A DNA stretch of 64,000 nt from Phoronis australis. Taxonomy: Eukaryota; Phoronida; Phoronidae. The position numbers and the translations under genes were made by a program. Where the stretch lies: assembly GCA_002633005.1 (NCBI GenBank), contig NMRA01000673.1, positions 88,299-152,298 on the forward strand. The letters run 5' to 3'. Positions 56,601 to 64,000 of the stretch are shown piece after piece (position 1 is the stretch's first letter; every line of letters begins with the position of its first letter). A model generated the notes under the pieces. That model saw only the letters and a list, made by a program, of their open reading frames with translations. It was not told the origin of the DNA and did no database searches.

Positions 56601-59600
56601 GATGGGCATACTTACTGCACACTCATAAAAGTGACAAGTTATATTAAGGTCCTCAAGGAAGCCGTTCCCAATAACTGGATTCGTCCGACACGGTCGTGTT
56701 TTCATATCACACATGGGTGTGTAGAGCAAAAGAGGAATTGCCGTCACGTTTATCGAACAATCAGGTGCGCTAAACCCGGAGAAGCATTCACATGTCCCTA
56801 AAACAAAAAAAATGATGTTGAAATGAAGCTTTTTCAGCCATGACTTCAGGAACCGAATACCGAAGCTGCAATACCAGTTCATTTCATTACTTTTCAACAC
56901 CGAGCATTGATATGCGTCCACCGTGTGCACCGCATACAGTGCAAAGCATCATTATGTTAAACATACCAGGATGTGGGCCAACACTAGCAAACTTAAAACC
57001 GTCTTTACGGGGTACAAGCCTGTAATTATCTCCTTAATACGAACAAAAACGCAACCTTTGTTTCATTATGATTCTTCCATCAGTTAAGAGGATAGAGAGA
57101 TAGACAACAAAAGCAGACATAAAATGAGGAAAAGCCATTAAGGGCAAAAAGTAGGCGAAATGTGGAACTAGGTGCTGTCGTCCACGCAAACTTTTCCTTC
57201 ACAGGTTAATAAGCATTCATAAAAACCTTTGTAGATATTAAGACACACGCAAATAAAAACAAGTTTGCCAACAGGGGTTCCACTGCAACCAGAAATATAA
57301 GGAATCAATGTCAGATGTACATCTCCTCAATTTCAGGAAGACCCTCCAAAGACCTCGGTAGATACATGTATTCAGGAACAGGCGAAAAACAAAATTAAGT
57401 GAAGCAGAGAGGCCACATCAGTAAGTCAGAAAAAGAACATCAGGCATGCTCTTCCTAGCTGGTCGCAATTTCTATGCCTCTATGATTGGTTTGGCCGACT
57501 GAGAGGTGGATTTAAATAACGGAACCTAAACATATAGAAATGGCCTCAAAGTGGAGTACGATACATTAAATCCATTCGAACATGGAAAGGTGTCATCGCC
57601 CTAGTAGTAGAATCGTATTTGCTAAGTTTAGTACAAATACCTTAAGGAATGCCACAATACAAACGAAAATAATGGAAAAATGGCACGTAGGGGCACAGCA
57701 GAAGTCCGACACGTGGAAAAATCGAAATCATCTCATGGAATTACAATTGCTAAATTTTAGAAAGATCCTGCATGCGTGTAGGAAAAACAGCTGCCAAAAC
57801 CAAATGTGCTAAAAGGGGAAATCACGGTAGGCGCAGGCGTCTGAAAATTAATGTCAACCATGAGCTCAGTGGCAAGACGTTTGCCAGTTTGCTTAATAGT
57901 TCTTTGAGTGGAATGGCGGATAGAGAGGCCGGGGGACAAATACAAATTCGACAGCAGTCAAAATGACCGCTAGGTAGTCCAGAATTCTTCGAATCCAATC
58001 AAAAATAGACAGTATCATCGTCTTGTTAATAGATAATCATTTGACAAATTCCGCCAAAATCCGTCAAGGTTCCGATATAAAGGCAAATGTACATGTAAAG
58101 ATCTAATTTGCTACTACGTGGCACAGCGGTTGTCGAATCCTTTCAAAAGTCATCGTCATTCATTGTCACGATTTGGTGGATAGAGAGGCCGACGCCAAGA
58201 ACCAGATTCGAAAACAATAAAGGTGGCACAGGGTACGTTGAATCTAACTGAAGATGGGAGGACGTTGTCACTTCTTCATTAGTTACCTAACAGTCACGAA
58301 AAACTGTCAAGGAACTCCAAAGATTCATGGGAAAATTAGTAGGGTTAACAGCGGTAGTAGGGTCCGCCCAAATATCGTCTCATGCTCAAAAGCAACAATT
58401 TTAGGTGTAATCTCTGAAACGTGGTTTACTAAACATTTTGCACAAAAAGGAGTAAAAGTACTAGTACCGTTGACACACAATCCGTTATTGCTACACTCGT
58501 TGAAGCATATTGCGCCCTCTATTTCCGGCGGAGGGATAGTGTAATTCGCCTCGTTTGAGGGTTGAATCCATCGCGTGGTATTTTTGTCAAGTTCCGCCAT
58601 ACACTGTTGTTTAACAGTGTCCAGTGCTGCAACCGCCCAATTCTCGTCGTTGGTTGCCTAGTGAAAAATGGTGTGAGTCCATTTAAACTTGCTTAACATT
58701 TTCTCTAAACTCAGAATACAGAAAAGATGCATAAAACCCAAATATACCCTTTGAAGCGTAAATGCGTGTCTACAGGGATGTTTCACATGCACGCGCACGT
58801 GTACACCTAAGTGTAGAAGGGGTTCATTTGTGTTTACTACGTCATTGCATTCTGTGTTCACCGTTTTGCTACAGGTGAAGCACACTTGTAGAGATTGCTC
58901 TTCAGGTGTATTTTAGTTTTTTGGTGCATACTTATCAAATGCGATTCCGTATTACACTGAAAAACTCCAGTTAGCGATATTGTTAATCATGCTATTAATC
59001 ACATTACACTGTGTGTTTTTATGATATAGTTCTTCGTAATTTTGTTTCGAAAACTACATGTACATGTACTGCCGAATCCCTGGATTTCTGCGCAGATCAA
59101 AAAACAATGGCTTTGGAAGAACTTCACTTCATTGAAGTATAACGTCAATTATTACGCAGCGTCCAGCCAACCCCACGACACACACTGCCCTCCATTTGAT
59201 TTAAACCACTAAAACATGTCGTCACCTCCTTACGTTCCAGAGCAATACCCGTTTTAGCAAATCACGTACTTTTAACGTGGATAATAACACACTTAGGGTT
59301 TTGATGCAGATTTTCTAAATATCACGGATACAAGTAAAATGTTGTTGTGTACCAGACCGACGCAAGCAATTCAGAATTCTTTAGTACCAACGACATTTTT
59401 GAAGAGCCACAGTCACACAACTCAGTAGCAGTGTACGTGATAAGTTGTGTGTATGGCATGGTATGTTTTAAAGATGACAAACAAGTCGTTTTAAGAAAAT
59501 GTGAAGTTGTTTTCCATTGTCGTGGTCAATTCAATTTTTTCCAAGACAAGTACGATAGAGAGCAAAAGCGCCACTGGATGGTAAACAGCAGAATTAGACC

Positions 59601-62600
59601 TAAGTGTAGCAGAACACTAATTAGCCTCTTTATCAAAGCATCCACAAATCAACACTTACTAATAAATCTAATACGCAAGCTTCGATTGGAGATTGGGTGT
59701 CCACATTGAGTTCAGAGCACTTCTGCCCAGCAGTAGTTCGAAAGATAAAAGTTCTACAAAACTCTCTGGCAGTATCTTCAGTGTAAGGTTGAGCCCGCTT
59801 ATACCTAGGCTACAATAAAAATGGAAAAAGACGTATAAAGATTTTGAAATATTCAGCCTAATCTTCCAGCTGATATCAAATCCACATTCCGAATTTATCG
59901 TGAACAATCTCAATAGAATTTAAAGAGAAAATTACTTATTCAAGTAAGCTTACTGAGTAATGGTTTGACGATATTCCTTCTAAGTCTTCCTCCCGGGGTT
60001 GTGCCACTAAGTTGTACTCACTTTCGTCGTAGTCGAGAAAGTCGTAATGGTCGTGAAAGCTGGTTTCCCGTCTTTTTCGACAAGACTGGAACTTCTTATC
60101 TGCTACGTCGCGCTGTGTTCTCTTTGGCTTACACTTGGGCACGTCACCTCCTGCTTTGCAATCAATGTCGATGTCAGGGTTGTCTTTGGCGCATGTGCAA
60201 AAGACGTGTCCATCGAAAGTCGTGATTCTCTGGTCTTTATCGAAGAGTTCGGCATTCCAGTGCAGGATAGTTTGCGTTTTTGCCAGCCTATTGTATTCAA
60301 CGAATATTGTGTTGTAAAATCTATTAAACAGTTACTGACCTTCACAGATGTTAATGCTTAGGTTTCCAGACAACAAAAACTTGACTTTAACCTAGACGGA
60401 GCCGAGGTAATTATCACATTTTTGGTGTCTAAATCCTACGTACTGACCGAGTGTGCAAGTTAATACTTGTTTTATGATTACCATGCATGCACCCAAGGGG
60501 AGTTCGAACGAGCTTGTTCGAGCCCCCACCCATTTTCGAAGTTGGCAAACAGGTCCGCCTCGGAGAAACGGAAACAGAGAAGAAATGTAGAAAATAAACT
60601 AACACTTCATATTAAAACGACAGGAAATGAACCAAAATTCAGGGAAAGCACAATTCATAGTTTTGAACGTACCCCGTGAATCTTAGTAAAAGGTCCACAT
60701 TCTCCACAATTCGAGCATCCACATTATTTAGGCTGGATGAGGGCACGTTTACATCAGCTAAATATTTTCTGGATGGAGCCTGTGTTAGGGCTTTCGCTCA
60801 TTTTGCGATCACTCGTTCCTTCAGTAAGTTACCGGTATTCTACCTGTGACTTTGTGGAAAGATTTTGCGTAAAAATTTGCTTTTGTGTATGGTAGGTGCT
60901 CGGAAAAGATAACGGAGTGATCGACTACATTTTACGAAAGATGCCGTGGTTTGTTGACATGCACTCGCCGTTTCGGGTATTGGAAATCAGTAAGCATTTT
61001 GCCTTTATAAGCACACAGTTAGCAATAGCGTGTTGATAGTAACTGGAATTGCTTGATGCATGTTTGCATTCACAAGGTGGTTTACATTAACTGCCATTTT
61101 AAAACAAATATGGCGTCAGACTAGGAATGACACAAACATATATAAAGTTTTTGCGGACCCGGCGACGTGCTGATGGCAAAGTGGTAAATCAGCAACGGAT
61201 TACCAACAACAAGATCAGAATGAGCTCGACTTTACGTCAAAAAAAGGGGAAACGAATATTCAAATCGTGTTACCACAGCAACGGTCAATGAATCTAAGAG
61301 CAGCCATTGTGATCCTCAATTATGAGTAAATGGTTTATCATTCTTCCAAATCACACAATAACAGTGGTCACATGCCCACTAATACAGTACTTCAGTACAC
61401 TGAATAGATAAAACGCAATACGATGATTTCCGTTATGACTGAAGTGATATTGACCGGGTGCCGTGGAATTTTATGTTTCATTTATACGTTCCGGATGTCA
61501 GATTTCACTAGTCCTGATCGATTCATTTACAGACTGCAGAAACAGAGAACCCCTGGGCGATGATGTAAATAAATGGACTTTCGGCCGCGGGCAACATCGC
61601 TCGTCCTCGGGCATACAAGGGAACAAAAGTTGTCACTACATGTATGTTGCTCACTTCTCTAAGGTCTATCTACACCACCAAACATCCCCACCCCATTCAA
61701 TACCTCCAACTCTCTCGGAATACGTCTGGATGCAAAGGTCTTGCTGATCCACAGTTCCTGCTGTAGCCGTTAGGGAGCGTACGATGATCCTTAGGGATGA
61801 GGTCATTAGCACAGTTCTGGTCGAACAAACCACACAACCCTTCTGTTTGTCCAAAGTCACTTTGAGAAGCCTCAATGTACAAGTTGATAAACTTCCTGTA
61901 CGAGTCCTCCACGATCACCGAAGTGCCAGATTGAAGTTGTACCTGGAATGAACAACAAACGAAATCATTCGTCTCCACTAACCCGATGAGCAGAAATAAT
62001 GAAGTTGTGGAATTCAGCGCAAACGCCTGCAAGCGTGATAACGAGCAAATTGAAGACACAAACCTCGGTCGCCTATTTCAAAACAGCGCCATACGGAGGT
62101 GTTACTACCCGGAGGACCATTTCATCAAATATCATATCGTCATTAAGACGACCGCAAGCATGTAATTGTAAACGCAACCTAGTAGGCATTTCCAGAACTG
62201 ACATTTTTACGAGATTGCTTTTTATTGCATGATTGGTTGATTGGCTGAGATGGCATGTGTGAACATTTAATGCCAGAACAAATTTGGAATTCCGAATTAG
62301 CTAAAGCTATCCCAAGATTAAGTAAGCGGTAGTATTTGTGGGAATTATCATAACAAAAGCATCAATCGTCGTATGTAGAAAACTAGAGGTTCCATGTACA
62401 TGTATGTTATTGATAAGTCACGTTTGAAAGCTTGCAAAACTAGTCTTTTCTTAATGAGCTCGATAGGATGCGTTAAACACGAAAGATCGAAGTTGACGTA
62501 AACGTGACCTTGATATCATTCAGTGTGATTTCAATCCCAGCCTCATCTAGGAAATAAAACCAAATCAGAGAGTGGAAAAGACTATGATTGATTTTATATG

Positions 62601-63694
62601 TGTAAAAACTCAAATTCTTAAGACGTTCTTTGGATGAAATGGGATAGTGACGATTGCAAAGACGGCAGGGATTAAGGTTTGAGGAGATCGACTTAACAGT
62701 CCAATTCATTCCAAAATACAATTTGCGAGTGAAATTCGTCAAATGATTAAAATAGTTGGTCTTTATAATGTATACGTGAATGCCGTACTGAAGCTAACTG
62801 TACGGACAGAGAGTGAGTCAGCACCTGATGGTATATTTCTCACGATTGTTTAAAAAGCATTACGTCCAAAACCGGATGGCTTAAAAAGATGAAGTGCTCG
62901 AAGCCGTGGCACTGTGGTGGCTTGCGAGCAAATAGATATCAGGGTTGAATTGCAATGAGATCTGAATTGCTTTCCAACAACATGCTTAAAAGAGTTTATA
63001 ACGGCATTACCACAGCAATCAATATGAAAACACGAGTAGCCCACATGGAAAAATATTGTCCCCGAAGTGTAGACCGCGAGTTTTTAACTTCATCCTCTGT
63101 CTAAATCACAAAACAGCCACGCTCATGACCGTCTTCAAGAGCCACGTCCAATATATGTACACCTGTGCAAATTAAAATCGGAGTTCCCACCGTCCTATAG
63201 CAAAGAACCAATTTATGACTCTTGATAAAACGGGCGACTGGGCTTTCGCTTCTGAGCAGAGTTATGACAAAAATAGCTGGCAAACTGGGGCAAAATATCG
63301 TTTTCCGCATGGCGACTCCTTCAGCCAACTGCAAAATGACCGGTGACGACTGAAGGCTAATCTGAAGAGAAATTTGGCATCCGGCAACGCAACGTGTGGG
63401 GGAATTCTGGGTAATTTTGCCAGAATTCTTGAACGTGTAGTGTAGCTACCACATTCTTACAACGTATCGTTTCCCGCCATTCTCCTGGAGAATTCTTGTT
63501 CCTCTCCTTACAGAGCACGGGCCTCGTGCAGCGATGCGCAGTCGTGTTTGTCCTGGACCCCAGGCTGTCATGTCAATCACACCTCTGCTACATTTGTCAA
63601 ACATTATGACGTCGCTCACAGCAAGGATACCAACAGCGCAGTTGCAGTAGGGCGCTCTCCCGTTGCCGTTGCAGCTTTTAAAGTGGGCGTGAAC
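53447..63694 (-). CDS. VWDE: VWDE-like membrane protein gene (von Willebrand D and EGF domain), 5' incomplete
   Basis: Eight minus-strand exons: 63461-63694, 61704-61942, 59954-60287, 58468-58657, 56616-56797, 55569-55823, 54574-54688 and 53447-53691. They join in one frame to give 597 residues in the window. Order: VWD domain; post-VWD segment with a furin-like RKRR site and an acidic Tyr-rich stretch; linker; EGF-like domain; VWDE core (GFSxxDCSIN...CDMKTRPC); Cys-rich end (CFNC...CVINGSCY...CNICLP); Thr-rich stem; transmembrane helix; short basic tail. VWDE proteins are large, poorly characterised extracellular proteins. Here it is a type I membrane form. The N-terminus lies beyond the right edge. 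Confidence 0.88.
54395..54535 (+). repeat. Degenerate (CAT/CAC/CGT)n trinucleotide repeat
   Basis: CATCATCATTATTATCAC..., CCATCACCATCATCACCATC and ATCATCATCGTCACGATCGT within the last VWDE-like intron. Confidence 0.85.
54574..54688 (-). CDS. VWDE: VWDE-like exon: short Cys-rich module
   Basis: 38 codons plus one base. MNSCVINGSCYRNGEQSPHD then RCNICLPDLSRSSWSPRK matches the VWDE CxIxGxCYxxGxxxPxxxCxxCxPxxSxxxW module. The ATG is internal, not a start. Acceptor TTTGCAG, donor A|GTAAGC. Confidence 0.9.
55569..55823 (-). CDS. VWDE: VWDE-like exon: beta-rich segment after core
   Basis: 85 codons, phase 0-0. FENYAEVTCRLPSPDQLSAS, YKVHVSNDGKRKSRYGVLII then FNSACFNCDLNATSCF match the VWDE segment (xVSNDGxxFS...xYDxxCxxC...C). 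Several N-x-S/T sites. Donor AAG|GTACAC. Confidence 0.9.
56616..56797 (-). CDS. VWDE: VWDE-like exon: EGF end and VWDE core
   Basis: TCECFSGFSAPDCSINVTAI then LLYTPMCDMKTRPCRTNPVI is the VWDE family signature (GFxxxDCSxxxxxxPxxxxLxxxxxCDxRxxxCxxxxVxGxxF). Phase 1 in and 0 out. Acceptor TTTTAG, donor GCA|GTAAGT. Confidence 0.93.
57200..58365 (+). repeat. Old degenerate R1 copy in VWDE-like intron
   Basis: Recognisable R1 words (TTGCTAAATTTTAGAAAGATCC, AATCCGTCAAGG, TTTGGTGGATAGAGAGG, GTGGCACAG.AGTC) are strongly diverged, without intact hairpins or an exact CTCF-like motif. It shows that the family has been present for a long time. Confidence 0.5.
58468..58657 (-). CDS. VWDE: VWDE-like exon: linker and start of EGF
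   Basis: 63 codons plus one base. ATNDENWAVAALDTVKQQCM and a Pro/Glu linker lead into CFNECSNNGLCVN, the first half of an EGF-like domain completed by the next exon (GTCECFSGFSAPDC). Acceptor CACTAG, donor G|GTACTA. Confidence 0.87.
58658..59953. other. VWDE-like intron, no recognised feature
   Basis: A plus-strand open stretch (about 59347-59709, e.g. VYVISCVYGMVCFKDDKQVV) has no known family. A TACATGTA patch lies at 59054. Confidence 0.35.
59954..60287 (-). CDS. VWDE: VWDE-like exon: post-VWD segment with RKRR site
   Basis: 334 nt, phase 2 in and 0 out. LAKTQTILHWNAELFDKDQR then VFCTCAKDNPDIDIDCKAGG fits the VWDE region after VWD. It then carries CRKRRETSFHDHYDFLDYDE followed by SEYN. 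RKRR is a furin-type site and the Tyr/Asp/Glu stretch is a candidate tyrosine-sulfation region (inference). Acceptor AATAG, donor TCA|GTAAGC. Confidence 0.87.
60288..61703. other. VWDE-like intron, no feature recognised
   Basis: No exon or repeat supported on either strand. Confidence 0.45.
61704..61942 (-). CDS. VWDE: VWDE-like exon: VWD domain core
   Basis: 79 codons plus two bases. VQLQSGTSVIVEDSYRKFIN then FGQTEGLCGLFDQNCANDLI contains the hallmark TxGLCGxFDxxxxNDL of VWD domains. PDVFRESWR closes the module. Acceptor TTCCAG, donor AG|GTATTG. Confidence 0.93.
61943..63460. other. VWDE-like intron, no feature recognised
   Basis: It interrupts the VWD domain. Nothing else recognised apart from a TACATGTA patch at 62394. 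Confidence 0.45.
63461..63694 (-). CDS. VWDE: VWDE-like exon: N-terminal part of VWD region
   Basis: 78 codons, phase 0-0. HFKSCNGNGRAPYCNCAVGI then LAVSDVIMFDKC matches the VWDE segment CNG...CPCGVAVREGDDVIxxDxC. It ends GTRILQENGGKRYV, the VWD strand continued by the next exon. Acceptor GACAG, donor GTT|GTAAGA. Confidence 0.88.
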
Positions 63695-64000
63695 CTGTCA
63701 GAGAATTAACTTCTGTTATTATAGAAGATCTACAGTTTGAATTAATAATCTGTTTAATATTAAGCGACCTCTTCTAAACCTGAATCACGTTCATGAAATT
63801 ATAACAATGGAGTTGTCTTCATGATACATGTAGTATCCGATTTTGTTAAATCACCTGCCTGTCCTAGACGTGTGATTACATGTATTTCATTAGAGTCACG
63901 TGCTGAGAAGTGTTAATGGGCCCGGATTTCATACTCTTAATCATTCCCTTCGCTCAATGGGGCCTTCGACGCATAGCTAATATAAAAATTTACAGGCGGG
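63695..64000. other. VWDE-like upstream intron, cut by window edge
   Basis: No further VWDE exon was found. The 5' part of the gene lies outside the window. Confidence 0.5.

Noticed and set aside
59347-59709. 120-codon plus-strand open frame in a VWDE-like intron
   Set aside because: No domain similarity recognised and composition like surrounding intron. Probably chance.
1-64000. tRNA, rRNA or other structured RNA genes
   Set aside because: No segment was found with the paired internal promoter boxes and arms of a tRNA, nor rRNA-like sequence. A covariance-model search was not possible.

Overview
This is eukaryotic, intron-rich, AT-leaning nuclear DNA. Small phase-consistent exons (54-460 nt) are separated by introns full of repeats. 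The best guess is a marine invertebrate deuterostome such as amphioxus or a hemichordate. The reasons are an astacin/EGF/CUB/MAM multidomain protease, a VWDE-family membrane protein, Penelope-like retroelements with GIY-YIG endonucleases, CCCTAA-type degenerate satellite, and many TACATGTA-rich patches. The species assignment is inference. One 724-base run of N lies at 3790-4513, and a single N at 2496 sits inside a coding repeat.

Layout. (1) 729-30508, minus strand: a secreted astacin-family zinc metalloprotease gene. Nineteen exons are visible. In order they encode a signal peptide, an acidic propeptide built from two homologous 159-nt exons, the full astacin catalytic domain, EGF, CUB, EGF, MAM, a (NPPT)n linker, and the start of a second MAM. 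The gene runs off the left edge. Its introns hold a (CTG)n microsatellite and several copies of a composite repeat (here 'R1') with hairpin ends. R1 carries an array of motifs matching the CTCF consensus. (2) 30.5-40.6 kb: intergenic. It holds a short motif array and two possible unknown exons (31.2-32.0 kb), a nest of degenerate Penelope-like elements in both orientations (34.1-37.8 kb), and degenerate telomere-like repeats interrupted by a small inverted-repeat element (39.2-40.4 kb). (3) 40665-49855, plus strand: a complete six-exon papain-family cysteine protease, cathepsin L-like, 327 aa. Introns 2 and 4 contain a broken THAP-domain remnant and an antisense dead LINE. (4) 53447-63694, minus strand: the 3' part of a VWDE-like gene. 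It encodes a VWD domain, a furin-like site with an acidic Tyr-rich segment, EGF, the VWDE Cys-rich core, a transmembrane helix and a short basic tail. The 5' part lies beyond the right edge.

The two proteases are divergent and about 10 kb apart. The cathepsin and VWDE genes converge. All three products enter the secretory pathway, but nothing in the sequence shows that they act together. For all three genes the joined exons keep one open frame with canonical GT-AG junctions. The only exception is the frame break at the N in the NPPT repeat.
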